NCBI GenBank assembly: GCA_964035545.1
Contig: OZ037766.1
Span: 242,001-306,000 of the forward strand
Direction: 5' to 3'
Source of the DNA: Bugula neritina
Taxonomy: Eukaryota > Bryozoa > Gymnolaemata > Cheilostomatida > Bugulidae
DNA: 64,000 bases
Part shown: one piece after another, positions 23,001 to 34,916 of the stretch
Layout: the number at the start of each line of letters is the position of its first letter
Numbering within the stretch: the stretch's first letter is position 1
Made by a program: the position numbers and the translations under genes
The notes under the pieces: model-generated
What the model saw: only the letters and a program-made list of their open reading frames with translations
Told to the model about the DNA's origin: nothing
Database searches by the model: none

Positions 23001-24599
23001 AGAATTCAACTCAACAACAGAATATGAATTAATGTCTGCACTAACCACTGCTGTCTCACACAAAGTTTAATTTTAGAGAATACATCCAGGTGTGGGCTGT
23101 GAAATTTAACTTATTTGGAAAGAAAATCTTTCACAGAATATACCCAACAACTAGTCCAAATGGAGTTGCTATAACTCACTTTAGTCACTCACATTGTTAC
23201 TTTGCTACTGTTAGTGTTAGCCTAGGGCCACACTGTGCGTATTTTCGCATGCGAAAATTGAAACCACAAGTAGCAAAGGTGTCCACTGTAGGGTCAGTGA
23301 TGCGTGATAAATAAAGCTTTCATTTTTAAGTCGAACTCGCTTTCAATAAAACGCAATTTACTGGAATGTAGGGCTAAAATAAAGAAATTGGGCTCGCTTA
23401 ATAACTACCAGCCAATTAGGTGACGACGACAGAGACGATTCGCACTTGCGTTGAAAATGCAGAGCGACAAGTGCGAACATTTTCTCAACGCGCACAGTGG
23501 ACACCTTTGCTACTTGTGATTTCAATTTTCGCATGTGAAAATACGCACCGTGTGGCCCTAGGCTTACTGAATATAAAGTTACATTATTTATTTGGTTTCA
23601 ATTTGATGTAAACAGAAACAAGAAAATACCTGTCTTACCATTACAGCCAGTCTTCATATCACAGCTCATACAGAATATCTGGTGACAATTGGAACACACT
23701 TCTGTTAGCTGTTCATGTTTGTGATGTTTACATTCAGTTATAGTATATCTTTGGGGAGAAGCTCTGTAGACCTCAATGTCAATCAACTGATGTCTATCTC
23801 CCATCAGCTCTCTGTGATTCTGTATAATAAAGGTCAACAGTTCAGTTGGTAGTATTTTCACTAACAAGTCTGTCATAGTTGACCTTCTGCATTGTGAAAT
23901 CTGTTTATTTGGTATACAAAGTCACACATACTCAGTATTTCTATCTAATAACATTCTACACAAAACAGTCCTGGTTTAGTAACCAAATACTGATACACGT
24001 TTTAAAGACTCACTTTGTGATGCTGTTCACACAACTTCTTCTGAATCTCTACACAGAAGACTACAGCCTCTGTTCCATCCTCACACACATCGCAGAGAAT
24101 GGGTGCAGGTTTGGGAGGAGTTTTGTATTCTAGAACATCACCTAACTTAGCCACTGGTAGAGTTGTGGGATCAGTGATGTCATAGAATCCCTTCCTAAAA
24201 TATAGTATTAGTCAGTGAGCTACAAATAATGAGATAATCAGTAACCTTGAACTTTCATTATGAGAGATTATCCTGATGACTAGATAGCTAGTAACCAGAG
24301 TGTGCATGAAGATACAGAACTGGCAGTTTTAAGATAAATACAGTCACTATGAGTGTTACAGAATAATAATAATATGCACTCAGATAAAAAGATATCAAGT
24401 TCAGTAGTGCAACTTACCTGCAGTACGCACAGTCAATGTGGGTTTTCTTGTGGCCAATGTCTGTTTTAAGACAATTTATACAATAGACGTGTAAACAGGG
24501 CAGAGTTCTGGGATCTTCCAGTTTATCAAAATGGTGTAGACAATACCCACATCTATAGGAATTATTGAGTCTTTTCTTTACTACCCTGGAGTCTGCCAT
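18304..24599 (-). CDS. TRIM-2: RING, B-box, coiled-coil, NHL-propeller protein
   Basis: Exons 24599-24418, 24194-24014, 23819-23639, 22555-22350, 22060-21781, 21466-20780 and 18440-18304 have the same lengths and phases as TRIM-1 and join into 617 uninterrupted codons. RING, both B-boxes and the coiled coil are nearly identical to TRIM-1. In the propeller the changes concentrate at the periodic variable sites: 370-373 are KCWT instead of RYYR, 411/413 are L/L, 475 is W, 500/502 are N/Y and 562-563 are RK. The exon 2 donor is AAA|GTGAGT where TRIM-1 has AAG|GTGAGT, both Lys. Intron 3 carries a MITE (23220-23563) and intron 6 carries nested hAT-like elements (19110-20737). The coding sequence is unaffected, so the gene is probably functional. 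Confidence 0.9.
19200..20467. mobile_element. Foldback hAT-like element nested in the older MITE
   Basis: Ends are CAGTGTGGTATATTTAA and its inverted complement. An 8-bp target duplication CTTTAGTG lies on both sides (19192-19199 and 20468-20475). Arms of about 430 bp (19200-19635 and 20040-20467) are near-complementary along their length, separated by an AT-dinucleotide core. TRIM-3 and TRIM-4 keep the empty site with a single CTTTAGTG, proving insertion after duplication. No transposase frame is visible. Confidence 0.85.
19637..20040. repeat. AT-dinucleotide core of the foldback element
   Basis: About 400 bp of (TA)n and TATAATATTA variants between the inverted arms, self-complementary and prone to cruciform formation. 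The minus-strand open frame of Ile and Tyr codons is an artefact. Confidence 0.95.
23220..23563. mobile_element. PIF/Harbinger-like MITE in TRIM-2 intron 3
   Basis: Terminal inverted repeats of about 65 bp begin GCCTAGGGCCACACTGTGCG on the left and match the inverted right end with few changes. The flanking 3-bp direct repeat TTA (23217-23219 and 23564-23566) is typical of PIF/Harbinger elements. TRIM-1 has the uninterrupted site with a single TTA near 8855. There is no coding capacity. Confidence 0.8.
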
Positions 24600-24907
24600 T
24601 TTGATTCTGAATTCTAAAAATAAACAGATGATAATCTAATCATTTGATAAGTGAGAAATAAACAATCAACTCCGTTACCATAGTGATAGTAATCTAAGTC
24701 CAAGACCTAATAGTAATTATAATTTTAATTTAATCTAAACCTCTGCTTTTTCACTTCGAGTTAGCTTCATGCTAAATTAATATCAGAAAACTGTAGAGTA
24801 ATTATATATATATTTCACGATTGAATTTTCAGACAACTCAAATTAATCTTACAAATCAGAAATATTCAATATAAACATAAAATAACCTACTAACCTGATA
24901 GTTTTAC

Positions 24908-25035
24908 CTTCAGTTCTCACGCGCTACTAACTGTAGAATGTAGAGAGTAGAAACTTAGAAGGCTATGTTGAAATACGAGTTAGCAGATTCACGTGACATT
25001 CCTTATTCATTATTTTGATTGGGTGAATTGACCAA
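24908..25035 (-). promoter_or_regulatory. TRIM-2 5' UTR exon and promoter
   Basis: The leader donor GAAG|GTAAAA at 24907 pairs with an acceptor at 24614 just before the start codon. Upstream are CACGTG (24990-24995) and minus-strand CCAAT (25018-25022), as at TRIM-1. Confidence 0.5.
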
Positions 25036-25039
25036 TCAT

Positions 25040-26765
25040 TATCAAGAGGGTAGTTAATCAACTGCCCAATCACAGCGTCCACATGAATCCAGCTTCGAGA
25101 TAACTTGCAGAGTTTATGGTTACCTGGTTACCTGGTTACCTTCTCCCTAGTTATGAAGCTCTCAGTTGCTTTCACCTAGTATTATATAGACAGATTATTT
25201 GACAGTATATTGTGCATCTTATTAAAGTGTAACTTTTAGTGGTATTTAGGTTCAATTTGTGCATTTAATTTTGAATCAATAAGCTATTAAAATAAGCTAC
25301 ATTATGAACACAGGGTTATAAGTATTATAGAAATAGTCAATATAACTCTAGACTACATTATATCACATGAGAATGTTTATCTCAAGTATTATATATTTAT
25401 ATTTAACAAGTGACAAATATGACGTCAATACATTGATAACAGCACAGAAGTATTCCTCCCCTATTTACTTAATCTAAAACTTAGTAACACAGTATATAAA
25501 ACACACCCCTTCACCTTTGGACTTTAACCTTCATCTAGTACATTTATCAGCTAAATAGTGTTTGTATAATACTTAATACTGCAGCTTTAGATAACAATAT
25601 TTCCCATCAGTTTTGTGTTACAGATAAAAATTTTCCATCACACCCGCTGCCCATGTCTTTGAGCTGACTTACAGTCACAGTAACTATTGCTGACTATTCA
25701 CTATGATTGACTCACTCAATAGTATTTCACAGTCAAGTCCCCACTATATCAATGTTGGTGTAGCTAATGTACACATCTTAGAGTGTCAACTAACTCACTA
25801 CTCTATCAAATGTTACTCCATCTAACAGTTGATGTTGTCTCCCCCTTCAGCATTCTCACTGCGTGTTGAGACCCTGTAGCCTCTGTCCCATCTCTTCTCA
25901 CAACTTCTCACTCATATCTGTTTGTTGACAGTCTGAGTCTACTCATGTTTATATGTTACATTACATAATATAAGACTATGAGATAGTATGAGTCATGGGG
26001 TAATATGGACACTGCTTTACCAGATTGACACAAACACTACATAAATGAGCTTAGAGCTTAGAGCAAGGCAGAAAATACTTTACTGCTGTCTTATTGGTTA
26101 GATTATTCCACTTCCTACCAGCAGCTGGGTAGAATAATAGGCAGCAGGTAAAATAGCTGACTTTAACCTCTAGTCTGGAAGGGATAGTAAAGTGGTACAT
26201 GATTATATACAAGAGTTGGACTGGGTGAGACATCATTAAGTATAGAGTAATACCTGAGTGACCAAACTACTCTGGAATATGTCAAACTGTATTATATTTA
26301 TAGTTAGGCTAATCAAAGTGTGTAAATATTTAAGTTACAAGCAAGTAATGAGATATTTTATCTACAAAACAAGTTCTTTCTCTAAAATATTGTCAACCAG
26401 AAAAGGTTGGCCCTAAAATATGTTGAGTTGTCACTTTAAAGTAATCAACATTATCTTCATAATATTTATAATTATACTAATAAATCTCTTGGAATATTTA
26501 ATCTGCACTCAAGTGTTTGGGATATTTTATCACTAAACCAACAAGTTTCTTTCTCTAAAGTGTTAGCAGCCATTAAAGGGTTGGCACTAAAATATGTTAA
26601 GTAGCAGCTACCCCAGAGTGAATATATTATGTATTATCTTTATTATATTGATATTACTTATTAGACATTGCTCAATAACAAGGAGTCACGTGGTACTACT
26701 ATCAGAGTGAGGTTTAGCTATTTCCTGTCTCTGTTATTAGTTGTCATGGAAACTGGGTTTGAGAC
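25040..26765. other. Intergenic, TRIM-2 upstream side
   Basis: No gene recognised. Homologous stretches occur at 40370-41670 and 56820-58255. A 61-codon minus-strand frame (26051-26236) is listed separately. Confidence 0.5.
26051..26236 (-). other. Conserved 61-codon frame, hypothetical
   Basis: Stays open at identical length in three units (also 40955-41140 and 57545-57730), with about 90% amino-acid identity. The stretch AAGRKWN-LTNKTAVKYF faintly recalls tails following reverse-transcriptase domains, so it may be a retroelement fossil. No start context or splice sites support a gene, and close duplicates keep frames open by chance. Confidence 0.2.
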
Positions 26766-26770
26766 AAACT

Positions 26771-27025
26771 TACTTGGTGGGTGGTCACATGATTACTTAG
26801 TGGGTGGTCACATGATTACTTAGTGGGTGGTCACATGATTACTTAGTGGGTGGTCACATGATTACTTAGTGGGTGGTCACATGATTACTTAGTGGGTGGT
26901 CACATGATTACTTAGTGGGTGGTCACATGATTACCTAGTGGGTGGTCACATGATTACTTAGTGGGTGGTCACATGATTACTTAGTGGGTGGTCACATGAT
27001 TACTTAGTGGGTGGTCACATGATTA
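26771..27025. repeat. 23-bp minisatellite with TCACATGA cores, 11 copies
   Basis: About 11 tandem units (core GTGGGTGGTCACATGATTA). It lies between divergently transcribed TRIM-2 and MK-1. The homologous arrays hold about 23 units (41674-42205) and 60 units (58260-59644). Confidence 0.95.
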
Positions 27026-27384
27026 TTCCTCAGAGAAGCAGTTTCTTGCACTCACTTTAGACACAGTGAATATAGAAGACAACTCCTAGCTCTCAATGTA
27101 CATTGGAAAACTTTTACAGCAGTTAATAGATCTCACATTATAGTTGGTAATAATTAGCAGACCAAGTGTTGGATATTTACACTGTCTGTCACTATCAAGA
27201 CATGAGAAACACCTGCTGTATACATGTCAACAAAGTCAACTGGTGTGACAGGTACAGTAACTGTCACTAATATAGTAATTAAATGACAATAAATTGAAAA
27301 AAGAATAAGTTATACAGTGCAACAAAACTTATTAGTGGTTATCTCCACTTAAAATATCATAACACTGATAATGCTATACAAATA

Positions 27385-27775
27385 TCCAGCCAGTAATTGG
27401 CCAATATCCACTAATAGTGTTTAACTATTGACATCTTAGTGGTCAATTCTTGTTACTGTATTGTCTATAATCTAGTTGATGTACAGAGATACTTTAGCAA
27501 GTGATGATAACTCCAACATACTCTTTCTCGGTAGGTACATCCCATCTAAAATAAACACACAAGTATTATCTACTGACACACTGGTTGAATACAGGTGGGC
27601 GGAGCTTATAGAATCCCTGACAGTCACATTTATATAGTATTAATATCTATAGCAGGTAGTTTACTTGTTTTCTCATTTAGCAGCATGTTTAGCCTGTGTT
27701 CTAAACATTTAAGTCAGCTTAGTGATTATTCTGCAGCAGCAAAGAATAGCGAGCAATAAAAACCAGCAACCATTA
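27385..27775 (-). other. Conserved block, copy 2
   Basis: Counterpart of 12085-12475. The candidate terminal exon reads WDVPTEKEYVGVIITC-stop after the acceptor TTTTAG, with one silent codon difference from the other units. Confidence 0.25.
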
Positions 27776-27779
27776 ACCT

Positions 27780-28470
27780 TGCCTTCGTAGGGCTAGAAGT
27801 ACACGCCTATAAACATATCCGTTTCCGCTCTTTAATGTTTACGCGAGCATTATCAGTTGGAATTACTTTTTAAAAGTGACTATGAGTATGAAATATTCTT
27901 TTTTAACTTTTTATAGTTATACTTTTTTGTCATCGGATAATAATAAAACTGAAGACTAACTTGTATATTAGGAACTAGCGCTTTCTGATTTTTCAATGTT
28001 ATAATTATAGAGTTATAGTTATACTTTCACTAACTAATAACTTAGTCTTAGTCTTATACTTATACTATAAGTATAAGTATAAGTTATAGTTATACTTGTA
28101 ACTTAATTACTTATAAGTTATACTAATACTTACCGACTTATAGTTATACTAACTTAGACTTACTCTTAATCTTAGAGTTAGTAGTGGTACTTTGGTATTT
28201 AGTGTTACTTTTCAATCCTGCATTCATGACCAGAGGCCTAAATTCAAATTGCCTTATCATTTATGGCTTATGGTTACTGTTGTTGTGATAGAAAAATTCA
28301 AATTCACATTCTTAATTCTATCTCTTTTAAAGTCTTTGATCCCAACTTTCATTCCATTAATGTTTTATTCGGATGCAGACTGAAAATAATTATTATCATA
28401 AGGATATACACTAACTTCTGTTGTCTGTAACAATTACTAGTTTTGCTATAATATTAATTACATTTTGATT
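27780..28470. other. AT-rich low-complexity interval upstream of MK-1
   Basis: Degenerate TATACTTATAAGTTATAC tracts near 28020-28170, also in units 3 and 4. A 63-codon plus-strand frame (28192-28383) is shared with unit 3 but breaks in unit 4, so it is unlikely to be coding. Confidence 0.5.
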
Positions 28471-28482
28471 TTTGTCTACCAG

Positions 28483-28661
28483 ACACTGTTACAGTTGCCA
28501 TTAATATCAACTTCAAAGCTGAATTGCAGCTACGTGGCTTTATCCTTATATGGAGATGCAGCCATCCTTGTAACTACAGCAACCTACCCTGAGCTAGCTG
28601 ACGTGGACCTAACCGGGAGAAAGTCTTGCTGCATTTAAAAGTTATCCGAAGTCACTCCTCT
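28483..28661 (+). other. 179-bp conserved block, possible degraded exon
   Basis: Bounded by an acceptor (CTACCAG) and a donor (CT|GTAAGA), and exactly 179 bp long in all three units (also 43630-43808 and 61159-61337). One frame codes TSKLNCSYVALSLYGDAA and continues to PELADVDL. It is stopped here by TAA after SCCI, by a different TAA in unit 3, and is open in unit 4. That parallels the fate of the adjacent kinase copies. The protein family is not recognised. Confidence 0.35.
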
Positions 28662-29420
28662 GTAAGACCCAGCTTCAGGTAGACGTACCAGAACATGAGG
28701 AGTCATCTACAAGGTAATTACCATAAGTTATATGCATATAATACTGTTATAGTAAACCACTAAGTGCTTAGCTATATTATTATACACTATACAGTCAGTT
28801 GTAACAGTGATACCTCAGTTTCACGTTACAGTACTGTCAGTGTCATGGTATCATATTTATGAATATCATAATATTATTATTAATAGGATCATGTTATAAC
28901 TTGGAGGTTTTCTCTAGTAGTTAGCATAAAAAGAAATTATCAACCTTCTATACTGTTTTTAGGTTCTTCATCATCTTTACCAATAGCTAAATTAAATATT
29001 CAAATTAACATAGCAGTCTATATGCATTGACTTTGAGAGTGAGACCGAATGATTACATTCTTTGTCTTCATGAATGTTAAACACTGTACTATTTCAAAAA
29101 CTATATAAGCCCTAAAAGTAAGTGCGAATATTTTGAGGCAAACCTCAGCTTTAAAATAGAAACTAGCAGGCACAGCTACAAATACATAGAGGTACAGCCC
29201 ACCCTTTCTAATCAATAGTAACTGATTAGAGACTTACCTTATTGTTTCTTGTCTAGGGGTGTATATCTACAGTGGTGAGGAGAGGGGAGTTGAGTCATAG
29301 CAGTAAAACTGTGAAGTCAAGTTCTGCAGACAGACACTAAGAGTACCTGCACTATCTAGTCACCATAGACAAGGGGAAGACAACTTGTGACTCATCAGCA
29401 TGCGTCTGTCAAACATGGCA

Positions 29421-29540
29421 ATGTAAGTTACTGAATTATATGTACTCTTAGTATGATAATGTAAGTTACTGAATTATATATACTCTTAGTATGATAATGT
29501 AAGTTACTGAATTATATATACTCTTAGTATGATAATGTAA
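29421..29540. repeat. 38-bp tandem repeat, three copies
   Basis: About three units starting ATGATAATGTAAGTTACTGA and ending TACTCTTAGT. Homologous arrays in units 3 and 4 have about 37 and 26 copies. Each unit contains a GTAAGT donor, a TTACTGAA branch-like site and a CTTAG acceptor-like end. Confidence 0.95.
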
Positions 29541-30344
29541 GACTTTCTAAGGATACAAATAGCAGGGTGGTAGAACAGCTTCTATCAGTACTTGTCAACT
29601 GAGATATCTTTTCCTATACTAACTCAATGTTATTGTTGAGGTATAATAAGACATGAATTTGTAGGTTCTTAGAGATGTTCCGAAAGCACGGCGAGAAATA
29701 CAGCTACACTCGAGGGCGTCTTCCTGCAGACATATTGTGTCTATAATAGACGTGTACGAGAATGTATACGGTGGTAACAGGTGTCTGCTCGTTGTCATGG
29801 AATGGTAGGCTGATGTTTACTCAGTTTCTTGTTTTTATTGGTCAATGAAATGATTTTTATCGATAATATTGATCTATGTGAAGAACGTATGAACTTTGAA
29901 CTTTCAAGCCAGTTCAATGGTTAAGCTGTGTAAGAATAACCTGCAATGAAAGTCATCAATAAATGATATTATGGTAACAGATGTAGTAACTATGGTAACA
30001 GATGTGGTGATGTAATGCTATGTGTAGTTTTACTTTGTATTTCCAGCATGGAAGGTGGGGAGTTGTTCACTTCTATTCAAGCATGAGCAGACAATGCCTT
30101 TACTGAGAGAGGTGAGATTATCTTCCCTTTGTTACTATTAGACTGGCTGTTATAGTAGCAGCAGTAGTGGTACTGGTAGTAGTATTCATTAGAATACACT
30201 GTATCTTCTAGTCATGTATAACACATGTTTTGTGTTGTAGAAGCAGCTGCTATTATGAGGGACATTGTGGAGGCCATAGCATTTCTACACCATCTAGACA
30301 TTGCTCACAGAGACTTGAAGGTCATACTTCTCTCTCTTTAGTAC

Positions 30345-31035
30345 TAACTCTATCACTAACTCTAGTGCTAACTCTATCACTAACTCTATTACTAACTCTA
30401 TCACTAACTCTCTCACTAACTCTCTCACTAACTCTATCACTAACTCTCTCACTAACTTTATCACTAACTCTAGTACTAACTCTCTCACTAACTCTATCAC
30501 TAACTCTATCACTAACTCTATCACTAACTCTAGTACTAACTCTCTCACTAACTTCATCACTAACTCTCTCACTAACTCTATCACTAACTCTCTAGTACTA
30601 ATTCTCTCACTAACTCTCTCACTAACTCTAGTACTAACTCTATCACTAACTCTATCACTAACTCTATCACTAACTCTATCAATAACTCTCTCACTAACTT
30701 TCTCACTAACTCTATCACTAACTCTCTCACTAACTTTATCACTAACTCTAGTACTAACTCTCTCACTAACTCTATCACTAACTCTATCACTTATAACTCT
30801 ATCACTAACTCTAGTACTAACTCTCTCACTAACTTTATCACTAACTCTCTCACTAACTCTATCACTAACTCTCTTGTACTAATTCTCTCACTAACTCTCT
30901 CACTAACTCTAGTACTAACTCTATCACTAACTCTATTCACTAACTCCAGTACTAACTCTATCACTAACTCTATCACTAACTCTCTCACTAATTCTCTCAC
31001 TAACTCTATCACTAACTCTAGTACTAACTCTCTCA
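30345..31035. repeat. 12-bp minisatellite in MK-1 intron 3
   Basis: Roughly 57 copies of AACTCTATCACT with CTCTCACT and CTAGTACT variants, starting about 25 bp after the exon 3 donor. The MK-2 array is about 265 bp, and the MK-3 array runs off the window. Long Leu/Thr/Ser or Glu/Leu/Val frames in it are artefacts. Confidence 0.95.
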
Positions 31036-31091
31036 CCCACTCATTCTATTTACTCGTATACATGATAATTAATTTCTACTGTGTCTTGTAG

Positions 31092-31223
<132 letters not shown>

Positions 31224-31345
31224 TAGGGAATAGGGCTATACACGTGTAGTTAGTACTAGTCAAGACTCTATCTGCTGAAGTACTGGACCTTCAAGTCACG
31301 TCTATTTATGCTACACTGGAGAATTATTCACACAAAACTGTCATT

Positions 31346-31509
31346 CACTGCGTTTCCATTATCGCATTATGCGAATGGATTTTTTCATTCGGCTAATGGA
31401 AACAGTTACATCGGATGAAACCGCAACTATAAGGTAATGCAAACCACAAACCACAAATAATCCGTACGAAGCATTCATTCGCATTATGCGCAGTCATGGA
31501 AACGCAGTG
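31346..31509. mobile_element. Short MITE in MK-1 intron 4
   Basis: Terminal inverted repeats CACTGCGTTTCCAT on the left and its complement on the right, with internal GCATTATGCGAATG inverted motifs. An ATT direct repeat flanks it (31343-31345 and 31510-31512). The matching intron of MK-2 is uninterrupted (near 48030), so the insertion is specific to MK-1. The superfamily is uncertain. Confidence 0.75.
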
Positions 31510-31621
31510 ATTACTGTAGTAAACATAGCGAGTAACCATGGTAACTCTAGTAAACATAGCGAGTAACCACGGTAACTGTAATATAATTTTAGCTCCGGAG
31601 GTTCTGGGACCAGAGAAGTAG

Positions 31622-31723
<102 letters not shown>

Positions 31724-33692
31724 TGAAGAAGAGAATAAGGAATGGCCAGTATGAGTTCCCGGTGGCCGAGTGGGGACAAGTCTCAGACGATGGTCTGTAT
31801 TTAGTGTCTTCTCACGTGGTAACTGGTAACTCTGTGTGACTGAGTATGATTATTGAGTGTTACTTTGAGTGTGTGCTTGTTATCTGAAGGTAGTGTTTGA
31901 AATGTAATACACTCATCAGCTATAGAACTGTTATGATTCTCTTACAGCCAAATCCTTAATAAAGAGTTTGTTGAACACAGACCCTGATAAGAGGTTGACC
32001 ATACAGCAAGTGGTTAGACATCCTTGGATAGCTGTAAGTTCTCTAGACATCAGTGTTACTTTAATGTGACTTGTTATAAGGGTTGTTGGAGCTCGAGTTT
32101 AGCCCTAGAACTATCCCACTACAGCATTGCGGGCCCACAGGGTACACCCTGATTGCTTAGTGACAGTGTTCTAGGGGATAGATCTGTAGCTATATTCTCT
32201 GGCTGTTTTATAAATCAAAATATATTTGTATAATAATAATAATAATAATAATAATAATGTGTGCACCAACTTACAGCTGTGACTGTGTGTTATACTGAAT
32301 AACCTGGCTGTCCCCCAGACACCTCTGGCTACTCAGGATATCCTCAGAGAAGAGAATGATCACTGGATGGAAGTTGAGGTTAGTGTCTGTCTGTGTGTCT
32401 GTATAATATATACTATATATACACTACATATTATACTACTCTGATATATATGCTCTGATAATACTCTGTTTGATAGGATGAGATGGACAGAGCATTGGCA
32501 GAGAGGAGAATAGATGAGGACCAAGTACATCTCAAGAATATCGGGCTTTCAGAGAACCCCCTTCTTGCTCGTAGACGAAACAACAGGAACTGAAGTCTAC
32601 TTTGTTTGAAATATTGTTGCTATGGAAACACTGACATTGCTAGAGAAATAAATTATCAGTATGTGACATTGTGGATGTAGTTCTCAGCTTAGAATGTTTA
32701 CATTGTGGAGTAATCATTAAATATTCTCTCTATTTACAATTAGCATAGTGAGTATCAAGATCTGAAATGTATAATATTCTTATGTCATATTATTTACCTG
32801 TACTTTTAGCAGGTAAATATATTGAAACAGTATCCATGTTTGTATATAGTTAATAGTACATATCTAGTGACTAGCATATCTGGTAACATTTATATTGGCT
32901 ATAGAATATATTTTTATTATTTCTATTTCATGTTGAGCTATGAACAATGTTTTAGGTTTTTATATGTAAAATATTTTATGTAAGTTTTGGTATTATATTT
33001 CTATGCAATAATATGCTACAATTGATTATTTGTATTTGATGTTTTTTAATTTTATTAAAAATGCACTAATTTAGTTATTCACGATATTGGTATTTGATAC
33101 AATGTTCTTGATGCATCTCATGTTCTACCTTTTGAATGGGACTGAAGTTATGCTGGTTATAGCTAGACATGCTTTTCATGTGTCTAAATACAAAGACAGA
33201 TAATAAACAGATACTGGTGAATTATATACAAGGGCACACATTGGAGTTAGTAAAGTCAAGTTGAGGTTACAGTGGTAATTTGCATAATAAAATAAAATTA
33301 TTTGTAAGCCATTTGTGTGGTGCTTTTCCTGACCAGAAAAACTGGAAGCTATTCTGTTTTCCACAGTGAAATAACAACCAGTATTTAGTTGAACCTCCAT
33401 GACAGCTATTTGTATCCTTATGATGGTACAGGAAGTTACTCAAATTAAATCTAACTCCTTCACAATTCTAGCAACAATACAGCAATTTCACTTGTTGCTC
33501 ATCTAACAGATAGTAATACTAGTTTGCTTTATGTAATCAGCTAATGGAAGTACATTATTGGCTGATTGGCTGGTTCTTAGGTAGAGGAACTTAGTGGGGA
33601 GGAACATGTACACCAAGTTTAACAATGCAACCCTACCACCATAATGCAAGTCACGTGACAGGCTTGGACAATATAATATTAGTTGTGAAGCA

Positions 33693-33905
33693 TTGCAGAG
33701 CACACACTGCATGGTGCATATACAAGAATATAATCTTTCTATAAGCAGCTCCGAGTTGGGGGTGATCAAGTGCAGCAAGTTTGTGGTTCTCAAGTGTAGA
33801 GTTAAGGGCTTAGACTGGAAACTTAAACCCCCAACTTCAAACTCAATCTCCCAAACTACTGCACTGGGGTTGCTTATACATGATATAAATACTGAAACAA
33901 GATAA
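33693..33905 (+). other. Conserved 70-codon frame, hypothetical
   Basis: Open at the same length at 50335-50547. Differences include about four replacements and three silent third-position changes, so constraint is ambiguous. No domain is recognised. The antisense strand is also largely open. Confidence 0.2.
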
Positions 33906-33972
33906 ATTTAAATTAAATTACTGGAGTTGTCTTACACTGGTACTGACTTCAGTATGGCGGTTAGACTATCCC

Positions 33973-34247
33973 CCTGGACACACTCTGCCACATCGTAGGC
34001 CGTAACGTAAAATGTCAGCCATTTTAATATGTCCGACTGAAGTTCTCAAAGTGCGCTACTAGGTACGATCTATGAGACTTCATTTATATCCAATGAATTG
34101 ACGCGAATGTCTGCCTGTCCAATAGGAGCCAGCCACAACTTTTTTGAAACAAACAGTGCTCGATCCTAACGTACCACAACGCCGTACAAGAAACTCGAAC
34201 ACTCGCAAAAGTATGGCTGACATTTTATGTTATGTCAAAGTGTGGTA
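33973..34247. mobile_element. Possible MITE with GACACACTCTGCC-type ends
   Basis: The left end CCTGGACACACTCTGCC and the inner AACGTAAAATGTCAGCC have inverted partners near 34213-34247 (GGCTGACATTTTATGTTATG, AAAGTGTG). The copy at 50613-50893 has cleaner ends (CCTAGACACACTTTGC, inverted). Target duplications were not identified. Confidence 0.5.
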
Positions 34248-34916
34248 TACCCTAAACATGGATAATTGGTAGGATTGGAGTTGTCTTTTACCAGCAAACA
34301 GCAATTCCCACACACTGGGACATATTCACACACAAACTACATAATATAGTTTCTGAGGCTCTTATTAAACTATTGAAGGAAAACTTGCTAAGAATAGCTG
34401 CAGTTCTATAATTTATTACAGTAACTCTTTTTATATACTATACTTATAAAACACATGATATCTGCAGGAATATTTGTTCTACTCTGTACCAGCCATTTAA
34501 ACTCACAAGTTATATACAGCTACTACTTGATAAGGAAGTAGCTAGACTCATGTTGAGCTGTAACACACTCATTATTTACCTCTCAAATAAAAGAGCTACT
34601 GTTGTAGAGAGAAATATTTATATTATTATGGCTAAGTAGGTAGATGAGTCATAAACCAGTCAGAAACAAGCAAACTTTTATTGAGTAAATATGACTACAG
34701 AGTAGTGACAGCATAGCAGAGTGAATATGTTACATAATAATTACTAATCAACAAAAAAAATACATATAAGCAGTGTAAGTCCTGTGGAATATATAATATT
34801 ATACTGAAGTATTATCACACTGTGAGTAGAACACAATATATTATATTTGACATGTACTATGTGTGTGTATTGATGACCTCACTGAGCTGATTATTAGTAA
34901 ACTGTAGCTGATAAGT

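Larger units (their letters stand above)
32600..34900. other. Convergent intergenic region MK-1/TRIM-3
   Basis: An AT-rich 3' flank, then a possible TIR element (33973-34247) and a 70-codon frame (33693-33905), both with copies between MK-2 and TRIM-4. No other gene was seen. Confidence 0.5.

Noticed and set aside
28192-28383. 63-codon frame upstream of MK-1, also in unit 3
   Set aside because: Length changes in unit 4 break the frame, and there are no splice or start signals.
30230-31036. Leu/Thr/Ser-rich and Glu/Leu/Val-rich frames
   Set aside because: Read-through of the 12-bp intronic repeat in both strands.
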